From MH13 sp042140245 (GTDB lineage Bacteria; Pseudomonadota; Alphaproteobacteria; Rhizobiales; MH13): a stretch of 64,000 nt of DNA. The stretch spans positions 1,178,001-1,242,000 of the forward strand of contig NZ_CP159483.1 of assembly GCF_042140245.1 (NCBI RefSeq), written 5' to 3'. Shown here one piece after another: positions 16,702-25,665 of this stretch. Each line of letters starts with the position of its first letter. The stretch's first letter is position 1. The notes under the pieces are model-generated. The model made no database searches, was not told where the DNA came from, and was given only the letters and a program-made list of their open reading frames with translations. Both the position numbers and the translations under genes were made by a program.

Positions 16702-18384
16702 TTACGCGGCTGTGACGCTCTTTAGGAACGTGTCGATTTCGCCGCGCAACGTGTCAGCTTTCTGTGAAAGGTCTTGAGCGGCCGTTCGCACAGTGCCAGC
16801 GGAGCTTGATGTCTCGCCAGCAGAGTTTTTTACGACCGATACATTGTCGGCGACGTTCGATGTGCCATGCACCACTTCCATGACAGATGAAGATATTTCA
16901 GCGGTGGCTGCGCCTTGCTGTTGCGTGGCTTCAGCAATCATGTCGATGGTGCCGTTGATGTTCTCAATCACAGTGCCAATGTCGCGGATAGCGACAACTG
17001 TTTCGCCGGTGGCATCTTGGATAGACCCGATCTGTTCGGAGATCTCCTCAGTTGCTTTGGCGGTTTGGGATGCAAGGGTTTTCACCTCGCTGGCCACGAC
17101 AGCAAAGCCTTTGCCAGCTTCACCAGCACGTGCTGCCTCAATCGTTGCGTTCAGCGCCAGAAGGTTGGTTTGCTCCGCAATATCGGAGATGAGCTTCACC
17201 ACATCGCCAATCTTTTGTGCGGCGTCTGACAGGCTTTCCACTTTCTCATTGGTCGTGCGCACCGTGTGGGTGGCTTGACCAACCGTGGTTGTGGTTTCAT
17301 CCACTTGGCGGGAGATTTCGGCGATGGATGCTGTCAGTTCCTCCGTCGCGCTGGCCACGGTTTGAACGTTGGATGAAGCATCTTGCGCGGCCTGTTCGGC
17401 AGTTGTGGCGCGGCCCGATGTGTCTTCGGCGACGTTTGCAAGGTTGACAGCAACCTCTTCCATCTCGCCCACACGGCCGCTCACAGCATCAAGCATTGTG
17501 CTGACCGAGGCGCGGAAGTCTGTAATCAATCCCTCGATACGTTGCTGACGCTCCATTTGCTGGTTGGCATCAGCCTCCACCTTGCCTGCCATCTCCGTCT
17601 GACGAAGTGCATTGTCACGGAAGACTTCGACAGCTGCTGCCATAGCGCCGATCTCGTGACGCTCTTCGCGCGCTGGAATGGTGATGTCGGTCTGACCGTC
17701 AGCCAGCTTCTTCATTGTGTCGGTGATGGCGCGAACAGGACGAGATATTGAGCGGCTGATGGCAAACCCAACAACAGCCCCAAGAAGAATGATGATACCA
17801 CCGATGAGGGCGAATTTGGCGACCTTGGCCAACAGCGCCGCGCGCAGATCATCTGTGTAAAGGCCTGTGCCGATGGCCCAACCCCAGGGCTCGAACTGAA
17901 CCACATAGGAAAGCTTGTGGATCGGTTCATCGGAGCCAGCGCGTGGCCAGTAATAGTCAACAAAGCCTGAGCGCTCTGGTGAGCTGGCCGCAACGATCAG
18001 CTCGCGAAAGAGGTAAGTTCCATTAGGATCTTGAAGGTCGTTGAGATTCTGCCCATCCAAGTCGGGACGCACCGCATGCATGAGCATGGTGCCTTCCAGA
18101 TCATGGATGAAAAAGTACTCGATGTCGCGGTAACGTATGTCCCGAATGGCGTTCATTGCATTGGTTTGTGCTTGCTCAACAGTGATCTCGCCAGCTTCAG
18201 CGCGGGCATGTTGGGCCGCCACCTGCGACACAGCTGCGTCCGTGATGCTGATCAGTTCGGCGCTGCGTTGTTCATTGAGCATCTGGTTCGACAGATACAA
18301 AAACGTGCCTGCAAGGGCGAAGATACCCAGGCCAAAAACAACAGATAGCGCAACGAGGCGCATTCCAATGGATAGATTTTTCAC
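16702..18384 (-). CDS. Methyl-accepting chemotaxis protein with periplasmic Cache domain
   Basis: A transmembrane chemoreceptor of about 560 residues. I chose GTG 18384 because GGGAG lies seven bases upstream and it gives the typical MKNLSIGMRL start; the longest frame begins at a TTG at 18435. Order of parts: TM1 (about 8-30); a periplasmic single-Cache domain (EYFFIHDLEGTMLMHAVRPD, ending in WGWAIGTGLYTDDLR); TM2 (FALIGGIIILLGAVVGFAIS); HAMP; and the coiled-coil signalling domain with hairpin tip EQTNLLALNATIEAARAGE. It should bind a small ligand in the periplasm and control CheA. No C-terminal CheR/CheB pentapeptide is seen. No other chemotaxis gene is nearby. Confidence 0.93.
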   Translation of the reverse strand: MKNLSIGMRLVALSVVFGLGIFALAGTFLYLSNQMLNEQRSAELISITDAAVSQVAAQHARAEAGEITVEQAQTNAMNAIRDIRYRDIEYFFIHDLEGTMLMHAVRPDLDGQNLNDLQDPNGTYLFRELIVAASSPERSGFVDYYWPRAGSDEPIHKLSYVVQFEPWGWAIGTGLYTDDLRAALLAKVAKFALIGGIIILLGAVVGFAISRSISRPVRAITDTMKKLADGQTDITIPAREERHEIGAMAAAVEVFRDNALRQTEMAGKVEADANQQMERQQRIEGLITDFRASVSTMLDAVSGRVGEMEEVAVNLANVAEDTSGRATTAEQAAQDASSNVQTVASATEELTASIAEISRQVDETTTTVGQATHTVRTTNEKVESLSDAAQKIGDVVKLISDIAEQTNLLALNATIEAARAGEAGKGFAVVASEVKTLASQTAKATEEISEQIGSIQDATGETVVAIRDIGTVIENINGTIDMIAEATQQQGAATAEISSSVMEVVHGTSNVADNVSVVKNSAGETSSSAGTVRTAAQDLSQKADTLRGEIDTFLKSVTAA

Positions 18385-18719
18385 AAAGTGGCTCCCGATT
18401 GGACCGGCCCGACTAAAAAGGCGGTGGCGGTTCAATTGATCAAAAAGTTCGGTTTTGACGAAAGCGTTATGCTTTGTCCCCAGCGCTAGCCTTCTCGGCC
18501 AAATCTCTTAAAAAAGTACGATGATGTGCGTGCTTTTACGTAACGTTGCGTCAACAATACATCGCGATTGGAGAGTTAATAGTAAAACGCTTACCTCGGC
18601 CGCGTTGACTGATCCCCAGAAACGCCCATGGACTTGCACCTGCTTTGCCGCTAACACGCGCCGGTCTACTGGCTGACACCAGCCCACCCTTCGACCCTTG
18701 ATAAGAACAGCGCAAAGCC

Positions 18720-19985
18720 ATGGCCCGTTTGGTCCTGAAATTTGGCGGCACGTCGGTTGCCGATTTGGAGCGCATCCGCACAGTCGCGCGTCATGTGAAG
18801 CGTGAAGTGGATGCAGGCCACGAGGTGGCCGTCGTCGTCTCCGCTATGTCGGGTAAGACCAATGAGCTTGTGGCGTGGTGTCGTGAAGCTTCGCCGATGC
18901 ATGATGCGCGTGAGTATGATGCGGTGGTTGCATCTGGTGAACAGGTGACCTCTGGCCTGCTCGCAATCACTCTTCAGGGCATGGGTGTGGACGCACGCTC
19001 CTGGCAGGGGTGGCAGATACCGCTTAAGACCGATGCCAGCCATGGCTCGGCACGTATCGAATCCATCGATGCTGAAAAGCTTGTGGGTCGGATGTCGGGT
19101 AGTGAAACCGGCACACCCCAAGTGGCAGTGATTGCAGGCTTCCAAGGTATATCGCCGGATGGCCGCATCGCGACGTTGGGCCGTGGAGGATCTGATACCT
19201 CTGCGGTGGCGATTGCCGCCGCAGTCGGAGCAGACCGCTGCGATATCTACACCGATGTTGATGGTGTTTACACAACCGATCCACGTGTCGCCTCCAAGGC
19301 GACACGCATGGACAAAATTGCCTTTGAAGAGATGCTGGAGATGGCATCGCTGGGCGCCAAAGTCTTGCAGGTACGTTCGGTGGAGCTTGCCATGGTTCAC
19401 GGGGTGCGGGTGTTTGTGCGCTCATCTTTTGATGATCCTGAAGCGCCCGAACTTGCGACCGATACACCGGTCGGCACGCTGATTTGCGATGAGGAAGAGA
19501 TAATGGAAGAGCAGGTCGTCACCGGTATCGCCTTTTCGCGCGATGAGGCTCAGATTTCCTTGCGCCGGGTGAAAGATCGCCCAGGTGTTGCTGCGAGCGT
19601 TTTTGGTCCCCTGGCCGAGGCAGGCATCAATGTGGACATGATCGTGCAGATCATTTCCGCTGATGGCGCGACAACCGACATCACTTTCACACTGCCTGAA
19701 GGCGACTACGACCGAGCCGTTGGCATTTTGGAGCACCCTGAAAGTGGTATTGAGTTCGACGCGCTTAACGGTTCGAAAGACGTTGTGAAAGTTTCAGTTA
19801 TTGGCATTGGCATGCGCAGTCATGCCGGTGTTGCTGCCGACGCGTTTAAGGCGTTGTCGGAGAAAAACATCAATATACGCGCCATCACGACCTCCGAAAT
19901 CAAGATTTCGGTGCTCATCGATGCGGCTTATACTGAGCTTGCCGTGCGCACGCTGCATTCGCTATATGGTCTCGACGCGGCATAA
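18720..19985 (+). CDS. lysC: Aspartate kinase
   Basis: Aspartokinase phosphorylates aspartate in the first step of lysine, threonine and methionine synthesis. The 421-residue protein has the N-terminal kinase signature KFGGTSVADLERI, the nucleotide-binding loop GRGGSDTSAVAIAAAV, the YTDVDGVYTTDPR region, and two C-terminal ACT domains (from about residue 265) that usually bind lysine and threonine for feedback control. It starts the core gene run lysC-ptsP-prfA-prmC. The ribosome site is weak; a long (about 330-base) divergent region separates it from the chemoreceptor gene. Confidence 0.97.
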   Translation: MARLVLKFGGTSVADLERIRTVARHVKREVDAGHEVAVVVSAMSGKTNELVAWCREASPMHDAREYDAVVASGEQVTSGLLAITLQGMGVDARSWQGWQIPLKTDASHGSARIESIDAEKLVGRMSGSETGTPQVAVIAGFQGISPDGRIATLGRGGSDTSAVAIAAAVGADRCDIYTDVDGVYTTDPRVASKATRMDKIAFEEMLEMASLGAKVLQVRSVELAMVHGVRVFVRSSFDDPEAPELATDTPVGTLICDEEEIMEEQVVTGIAFSRDEAQISLRRVKDRPGVAASVFGPLAEAGINVDMIVQIISADGATTDITFTLPEGDYDRAVGILEHPESGIEFDALNGSKDVVKVSVIGIGMRSHAGVAADAFKALSEKNINIRAITTSEIKISVLIDAAYTELAVRTLHSLYGLDAA

Positions 19986-20076
19986 ACGGACAAAAACCGG
20001 TTGCCGCAACGGTGCGGCGGCGTAAACTTCCTTTGCAAGGGTTTGCACCACAAACCATCTGACAGGCGAGGTCACC

Positions 20077-22347
20077 ATGCCCATGCGCAGTTCGCTAGCG
20101 GGGCCGCGTGTCCTGCTGCGGCGTTTGCGCGAGGTCATGGCCGAGCGCATCAGCGGGCAGGAGCGGCTGGATAAGATTACAGTGCTCATCGCAGCCAACA
20201 TGGTGGCTGAGGTGTGCTCGGTGTATCTGCTGCGCGCCGATGGTGTGTTGGAGCTTTCGTCCACTGAAGGCCTCAACAAGGAAGCGGTGCACCAGACTGG
20301 TCTAAAGATTGGCGAAGGTCTGGTTGGTGTTATTGCGGCAAGCTCTGAGCCGCTGAACCTTGCTGATGCGCAAAAGCATCCAAGCTTTGCTTATCTGCCT
20401 GAGACGGGAGAGGAAGACTATCACTCTTTCCTGGGTGTTCCGGTCATGCGCGTTGGTCGTGTGCTGGGCGTTCTGACGGTGCAGAACCAGGCGCGTCGCA
20501 GTTACTCCGAAGAGGAAGTGGAAGCGCTGCAGACCGTGGCTATGGTCATCGCTGAGATGATGGCCGCTGGTGAACTGCAAGGGGTTTCGCGCTCGGGGCT
20601 TGATCTTGAAGCGGCACGTCAGCTGCACCTTGAAGGGTCTGGCATTGCCGATGGTGTGGGTCTTGGTCACGTGGTGCTGCACGAGCCACGCCTCATCGTC
20701 ACCGACATGATCGCTGAAAACATCGATGAAGAGATCGATCGGCTGGATCAGGCGGTTGCGCGACTGCGCCTCTCCATCGATAGCATTGTGGAGTCCGGTG
20801 ACGTTGCCCATCACGGCGAGCACCGCGATATCCTCGAAGCTTACCGCATGTTTGCCTATGATCGGGGCTGGGCGCGACGGATGCGCGAAGCAATCCAGTC
20901 TGGTCTTACCGCCGAGGCAGCCGTGGAGCGTGTGCAGTCGGACACGCGCGCCAAACTGATGCGCCAGAAGGATCCATTGATCCGTGAGCGCTTGAACGAT
21001 TTTGATGATCTGGCTTACCGCTTGTTCCGCGAGCTTTCAGGCGAGAATGGGCGTCATCAAGATCAGATGCCTGATGATGCAGTGATTGTCGCGCGCATGA
21101 TGGGCGCTGCTGAACTGCTTGACTATGACCGCTCGAAAATCCGCGGTCTGGTGCTCGAGGAAGGCGGTCCGACCAGCCATGTTGCTGTTGTCGCCCGCGC
21201 CATGGGTGTGCCGGTCGTTGGACGCGTAACTGGTGTTGTTGCGCTGGTTGAAGATGGCGACCCGATCATCCTGGATGGCGAAGACGGTGCGGTTCATGTG
21301 CGTCCACCCGTCGATGTAGAGCGGGCCTATGTGGAGAAGGTCAAATTCCGCGCCCGGCGCCAAGCGCAATATCGCGCGCTAAAAGACCGAGCGTCTGTCA
21401 CTGCGTGCGGCGTGCCGATCATGTTGCAGCACAATGCCGGTCTGTTGATCGACCTGCCGAGCCTTGAAGAAACAGGCGCCGATGGCATTGGTTTGTTCCG
21501 CACGGAGCTTCAATTTATGGTGGCGCGTTCACTGCCGCGCACCAAGGAGCAGGAAACGCTGTATGCTCGGGTGCTTGATGCGGCTGGCGAGCGCCCCGTC
21601 ACGTTCCGTACGCTCGACATTGGTGGTGACAAGGTTTTGCCCTACATGCGCACCTTCGCCGAGGAGAACCCAGCTTTGGGTTGGCGCGCGGTGCGGCTTG
21701 GGTTGGATCGTCCGGGCTTGATGCGCTTACAAATCCGAGCGCTGCTGATGGCGGCGGCTGGCCGCAGTTTGCGGCTGATGTTTCCCATGGTCACGGATGT
21801 TGCCGAGCTGGATTCAGCCAAGGCGATTGTGCGCCGTGAAATCTCTCATCTGGTCAAGCATGGCTACAAGACCCCGACTGATCTGAAAATCGGTTCGATG
21901 ATCGAAGTGCCATCCTTGCTCTACCAATTGGATGCAGTGATGAACCGCTGCGATTTTGTGTCGGTTGGTTCGAACGATTTGTTCCAGTTCATGACCGCCA
22001 CTGACCGCGGCAACACGCGCTTATCAGGGCGTTTTGATATTTTGTCCCCGAGCTTCCTTCGGCCCTTGAAAGCCATTGCCGATGCCAGTGAACGCAATCG
22101 TTGCCCTGTTACGGTGTGCGGTGAGATGGCGGGCCGTCCCGTTGAGGCGCTGGCGCTTCTTGGCCTTGGGTTCCGCCGCCTCTCCATGTCACCGGCCTCT
22201 GTTGGTCCGGTGAAGGCGATGGTGATCGATGTGCGTATGGAGCCGCTTACCGAGGCGATGGACGCAATGCTCTCTGACCCGCTGGCCACTGTTTCGGTGC
22301 GTGAGGCGTTGGTTGCCTATGCAGATGAACATGGCATAAGCCTCTAA
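20077..22347 (+). CDS. ptsP: Phosphoenolpyruvate-protein phosphotransferase PtsP (EI-Ntr)
   Basis: This is the first enzyme of the nitrogen phosphotransferase relay, which takes phosphate from PEP to NPr and EIIA-Ntr for regulation rather than sugar uptake. The 756-residue protein has an N-terminal GAF domain (about 1-170), then an enzyme I module with the phosphorylated H368 in GGPTSHVAVVARAMGVPVVG. The PEP-binding barrel carries GIGLFRTELQFM, LDIGGDKVLPY, VSVGSNDLFQFM and TVCGEMAGRP. The GAF domain is what separates EI-Ntr from sugar enzyme I; in other proteobacteria it senses glutamine. GCGAGG precedes the ATG. It lies 91 bases after lysC. Confidence 0.96.
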   Translation: MPMRSSLAGPRVLLRRLREVMAERISGQERLDKITVLIAANMVAEVCSVYLLRADGVLELSSTEGLNKEAVHQTGLKIGEGLVGVIAASSEPLNLADAQKHPSFAYLPETGEEDYHSFLGVPVMRVGRVLGVLTVQNQARRSYSEEEVEALQTVAMVIAEMMAAGELQGVSRSGLDLEAARQLHLEGSGIADGVGLGHVVLHEPRLIVTDMIAENIDEEIDRLDQAVARLRLSIDSIVESGDVAHHGEHRDILEAYRMFAYDRGWARRMREAIQSGLTAEAAVERVQSDTRAKLMRQKDPLIRERLNDFDDLAYRLFRELSGENGRHQDQMPDDAVIVARMMGAAELLDYDRSKIRGLVLEEGGPTSHVAVVARAMGVPVVGRVTGVVALVEDGDPIILDGEDGAVHVRPPVDVERAYVEKVKFRARRQAQYRALKDRASVTACGVPIMLQHNAGLLIDLPSLEETGADGIGLFRTELQFMVARSLPRTKEQETLYARVLDAAGERPVTFRTLDIGGDKVLPYMRTFAEENPALGWRAVRLGLDRPGLMRLQIRALLMAAAGRSLRLMFPMVTDVAELDSAKAIVRREISHLVKHGYKTPTDLKIGSMIEVPSLLYQLDAVMNRCDFVSVGSNDLFQFMTATDRGNTRLSGRFDILSPSFLRPLKAIADASERNRCPVTVCGEMAGRPVEALALLGLGFRRLSMSPASVGPVKAMVIDVRMEPLTEAMDAMLSDPLATVSVREALVAYADEHGISL

Positions 22348-22388
22348 CGATCGCCGGTCGCGTTCTCGGACGCAAAGTCGGCTCCCAC

Positions 22389-22405
22389 CCCGGTTCAAGT
22401 CCGGG
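22389..22405 (+). other. tRNA T-arm-like hairpin between ptsP and prfA
   Basis: A perfect 5-bp stem CCCGG/CCGGG encloses the seven-base loop TTCAAGT, which matches a tRNA T-arm exactly. It is followed by ACAAGCTTTT, so it could equally act as a weak terminator or pause site after ptsP. No acceptor, D or anticodon arm can be completed around it. Confidence 0.35.
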
Positions 22406-22429
22406 ACAAGCTTTTGTTGAAACGCTTTT

Positions 22430-23503
22430 ATGATCTCAGACCAAAAAATTGATGCGCTTATTGCGCGCTTTGAAGGCATTGCAGCCAAAATGGCATCGGG
22501 CGCTGAGTCTGACGAATTCGTCCAGCTCTCGCGTGACTATGCTGAGCTCGAGCCGGTCGCCGAGCAGGCCAAGTTGCTGCAAAAAACGCGCGATGAGCTG
22601 GAAGAAGCGCGTGAGATGCTGGCCGACCCGGATCTTGATGAGGAAATGAAAGCCCTCACGCAAGACGAGGTTGAAACACTAGAAAAGCAGTTTGAGAGCC
22701 TCCAGGCCGACCTTCAAGTTGCCTTGCTGCCCAAGGACAAAGCCGATGCGGGCGGTGTGATCTTGGAAGTGCGTGCCGGCACCGGCGGGGACGAGGCAGC
22801 GCTGTTCGCCGGTAGTCTTTTTCGGATGTATCAGCGCTATGCTCAGACCAAAGGTTTCAAGGTTGAGGTGCTTTCGCAGTCAGAAGGTGAAGTGGGCGGC
22901 TTTAAGGAGATTGTTGCCGAGGTGAAGGGCCAAGGTGCCTACGGATTGCTGAAGTTTGAGTCTGGTGTGCACCGCGTGCAGCGCGTGCCGGAGACAGAAT
23001 CTGGCGGGCGTATTCACACCTCTGCGGCCACCGTTGCGGTGCTTCCAGAAGCCAAAGACATCGATATTGAGGTGCGCAACGAGGATATCCGTATCGACAC
23101 CATGCGCGCTTCTGGGGCTGGTGGTCAGCACGTCAACACGACCGACTCAGCCGTGCGCATCACGCACCTGCCAACAGGCATTGTTGTTCTTCAAAGCGAG
23201 AAGTCACAGCATCAAAACCGCGCTCGTGCCATGGAAGTGCTCAAAGCCCGGCTTTACGATATGGAGCGGCAGAAGGCAGCCGATGAACGTGCTGATGCCC
23301 GTAAAGGACAGGTGGGGTCTGGTGATCGCTCAGAACGCATCCGTACGTACAATTTTCCACAGGGCCGTGTTACCGACCACCGGATTGGCCTGACGCTCTA
23401 TTCGCTGGATCAGGTGATCTCTGGCGATGCGCTGGACAGTGTGATTGAGCCGCTGATTGCTGCGCATCAGATGGAACTGCTCGCCGAGAGCGAAGCCAAT
23501 TGA
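22430..23503 (+). CDS. prfA: Peptide chain release factor 1
   Basis: RF1 recognises UAA and UAG stop codons and triggers peptide release on the ribosome. The 357-residue protein is normal length. It shows the catalytic GGQ in GAGGQHVNTTDSAVRI, whose glutamine is the target of the neighbouring PrmC. The tripeptide codon-recognition region lies in GVHRVQRVPETESGGRIHTS (PET is the RF1 anticodon-like motif, against SPF in RF2). The stop TGA overlaps the TTG start of prmC (TTGA). Confidence 0.97.
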   Translation: MISDQKIDALIARFEGIAAKMASGAESDEFVQLSRDYAELEPVAEQAKLLQKTRDELEEAREMLADPDLDEEMKALTQDEVETLEKQFESLQADLQVALLPKDKADAGGVILEVRAGTGGDEAALFAGSLFRMYQRYAQTKGFKVEVLSQSEGEVGGFKEIVAEVKGQGAYGLLKFESGVHRVQRVPETESGGRIHTSAATVAVLPEAKDIDIEVRNEDIRIDTMRASGAGGQHVNTTDSAVRITHLPTGIVVLQSEKSQHQNRARAMEVLKARLYDMERQKAADERADARKGQVGSGDRSERIRTYNFPQGRVTDHRIGLTLYSLDQVISGDALDSVIEPLIAAHQMELLAESEAN

Positions 23504-24345
23504 GCCCAACCTTCAATGCGCTCGTACGCGATCTTGCGACGCGTATTGATGCTCGCCCTGATGCCAACGGCTTGCGGGAAGCGCGCCTGTTGGTGGAGCA
23601 TGTCACCGGGCATTCAACCGCGGCGCAGATCGTTGTTGGCGACCACACTGTTCCCCAAAGTGACCACGAAGTTCTTATGGGACTGTTGGCACGACGTGAG
23701 ACTGGCGAGCCCTTGGCGCGATTGTTGGGTCATGCTGCGTTTTGGGACTTTGAGGTTGGTCTCAACGATGCAACCTTGGTTCCGCGCGACGACACCGGCA
23801 CGTTGGTGGAAGCAGCGTTGGCGTTGTTGCCTGCCGATAGCGCTGCCAACGTGGTGGATGTTGGAACTGGTTCAGGTATCGTTCTGCTTGCGCTTGCTCG
23901 TGAGCGCCCCCACATCACGGGAACCGGCATCGATGTTGCGTCAGACGCCGTGACCCAAGCCCAGGCCAACGCAATTGGCCTCGGTCTTGATGATAGGCTT
24001 ACATTTTTCCAAAGCAATTGGTTGGACGCGGTGGATGGGCCGCTGGATATGGTTGTTTCCAATCCACCCTATATTCGATCAGGCGACATGGCCTCTCTTT
24101 CAATGGAAGTGCGCGAGCACGACCCAGCGCTGGCCTTGGTGGCGGGAGAGGACGGCTTGGATGCGTACCGCGCGTTGTTGCCCCAGATTGCCACCAAGCT
24201 GAAGTCCGGTGGGCATGCCCTTCTCGAGATCGGTCATAATCAGGCGGAGGATGTTAGTGGGTTGGGAGAAGCTGCCGGGCTTAGTCATCTTTCAACTGCC
24301 CAAGATCTTTCTGGCCGAGATCGCGTTGTTGCTTTTCAACGCTGA
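23500..24345 (+). CDS. prmC: Release factor glutamine methyltransferase PrmC
   Basis: PrmC methylates the glutamine of the GGQ motif in release factors, which speeds termination. The 281-residue protein has the SAM-binding motif VVDVGTGSGIVLLALA and the catalytic NPPY in VVSNPPYIRSGD. The start is a TTG that overlaps the prfA stop codon by four bases; translational coupling explains the weak start and matches the enzyme-substrate relation. The product ends at TGA 24343-24345, before a long non-coding stretch. Confidence 0.95.
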   Translation: MSPTFNALVRDLATRIDARPDANGLREARLLVEHVTGHSTAAQIVVGDHTVPQSDHEVLMGLLARRETGEPLARLLGHAAFWDFEVGLNDATLVPRDDTGTLVEAALALLPADSAANVVDVGTGSGIVLLALARERPHITGTGIDVASDAVTQAQANAIGLGLDDRLTFFQSNWLDAVDGPLDMVVSNPPYIRSGDMASLSMEVREHDPALALVAGEDGLDAYRALLPQIATKLKSGGHALLEIGHNQAEDVSGLGEAAGLSHLSTAQDLSGRDRVVAFQR

Positions 24346-24793
24346 AGCCGTTTGCGCCAAACCTATGTCGAGGCACAACGCAAAAACGCTTCGATTGGCA
24401 GGCTATGAAGGGTCGCGTGATCATGTTTGGACAAAAAAAGCTTGGAAAAGCGTGGCGAAGCAGCTAGGGCTATTGGTGCTGCAGGGCACCTGGAAACATA
24501 GCCAAGACCCACTGAACAGATGGCAAGTGGGCCAGGTAGGGAGCAGCAAGCGAACCTCACAGTTGAACAGGTTTGGTCTGGATCGCTCGCGATCAGGATC
24601 GCATGCTTGATGCAACATGGTGCGCAAGTAGGAACACTGGATTGGTCCGGCCTTGGCCGTGGATCGCCGTTGGATGCGGAGCGTGGAGCTTTGCAGGGTT
24701 TGAACATCAGCTTGTAGGAGCGCTTGGCGCTGAAGGCGGGATGTCGCCAACCTTTTTGGATTTTTTAGAGAAAAAGAGAACAAGACATTGGCA
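24346..24793 (+). other. 448-base stretch between prmC and the DUF4167 gene
   Basis: No convincing gene. A forward frame from ATG 24365 to TGA 24610 would encode 81 basic, Trp-rich residues (MSRHNAKTLRLAGYEGSRDH...), but it has no clear ribosome site and I recognise nothing in it. Near the right end TTGGCG (24724-24729) pairs with CGCCAA across a 15-base loop, followed by a T-rich run. The stretch may be a long leader of the DUF4167 mRNA. Confidence 0.4.
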
Positions 24794-25654
24794 ATGAGAC
24801 CTGGTCAATCGAACAAGCGTGGTCGCGGTCGCGGCGGACGTAAGGGGCCAAGCCCGCTGTCGCGCAGCTATGAATCAAATGGGCCTGACGTAAAAATTCG
24901 CGGCACCGCTCAACATATTGCTGACAAATACATCAACCTTGCCCGTGACGCGCAGTCGTCTGGGGACACGGTGTTGTCGGAAGCGTACTTCCAGCACGCG
25001 GAGCATTTTTATCGCATCGTGGCTGCTGCCCAGCAGCAGATGAACCAGCCGGTGAACGTGAAACGCGCCGACGATCCAATCGATACTGAAGAGAGCAATG
25101 GGCGCGAAGGGTTTGATCCTTCTGATCCGGACGCGCCGCAACCTGATGCCAATGCCAATGGCTCCGGCCAGAACCGCGATGACAATCGCCGTGGTCGTGA
25201 CGATGATGATGGTGATGGCGAACGCCGCTCTCGCCGCAATCGCGGCCGTCAACGCCGCGGTCGTGGCGATGAATCGCGCGGAGAGGAGTCACGTGGCGAG
25301 GAATCTCGTGGTGATGACAATCGCGGTGGTGATGCTCGGGTTGAGGCTTCGCAGAGCGAAGATCGCCCAAATGCTGAAGCATCTGCCGACAAGGCAACCG
25401 ACGACGATAAGGCGCCGGTGGCGGCTGAGCCCAATGGTGCTGATGCTGGTGAACCAAGCGCTGATGATCGACCGCGTCGCGCGCCACGCCAGCGTAAAGC
25501 GCGCGTGGATGTTGCTGATCGCTTTGAGGGAGAAGATCAGCAGGCCAGCGGGCATTCTGATGATGACGCCAAACCGGCGCCGGAAGCACCCAAGCCGGTT
25601 ACATTGGGTGATGACGTGCCGCCGGTGCAGCAAGCTGCATCTGACGACACATAA
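24794..25654 (+). CDS. DUF4167 domain protein, RG-rich, probably RNA-binding
   Basis: A 286-residue protein from ATG 24794 (an in-frame TTG lies two codons earlier). The conserved DUF4167 domain occupies the first 85 residues: a basic GRGRGGRKGPSPLSRSYESN start and the helical core IRGTAQHIADKYINLARDAQ through SEAYFQHAEHFYRIVAAAQQ. The remaining 200 residues are disordered and highly charged, with Arg/Gly and Asp-rich blocks including a degenerate SRGEE repeat. RG-rich tails are typical of RNA-binding proteins, so a role in RNA metabolism is plausible but inferred. The gene sits in its usual place after prmC and ends at a strong terminator. Confidence 0.85.
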   Translation: MRPGQSNKRGRGRGGRKGPSPLSRSYESNGPDVKIRGTAQHIADKYINLARDAQSSGDTVLSEAYFQHAEHFYRIVAAAQQQMNQPVNVKRADDPIDTEESNGREGFDPSDPDAPQPDANANGSGQNRDDNRRGRDDDDGDGERRSRRNRGRQRRGRGDESRGEESRGEESRGDDNRGGDARVEASQSEDRPNAEASADKATDDDKAPVAAEPNGADAGEPSADDRPRRAPRQRKARVDVADRFEGEDQQASGHSDDDAKPAPEAPKPVTLGDDVPPVQQAASDDT

Positions 25655-25665
25655 GTCCGCTCTTT

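Noticed and set aside
22348..22429. Possible tRNA gene between ptsP and prfA
   Set aside because: Only a T-arm-like hairpin exists; no acceptor, D or anticodon arm can be drawn.
24365..24610. 81-residue forward frame after prmC
   Set aside because: No clear ribosome site, no recognised homologue and unusual composition; kept only as a note on the gap.
25260..25330. Short tandem DNA repeat in the DUF4167 gene as possible CRISPR-like or mobile repeat
   Set aside because: It encodes degenerate SRGEE units in frame within an RG-rich tail, so it is a coding low-complexity region.
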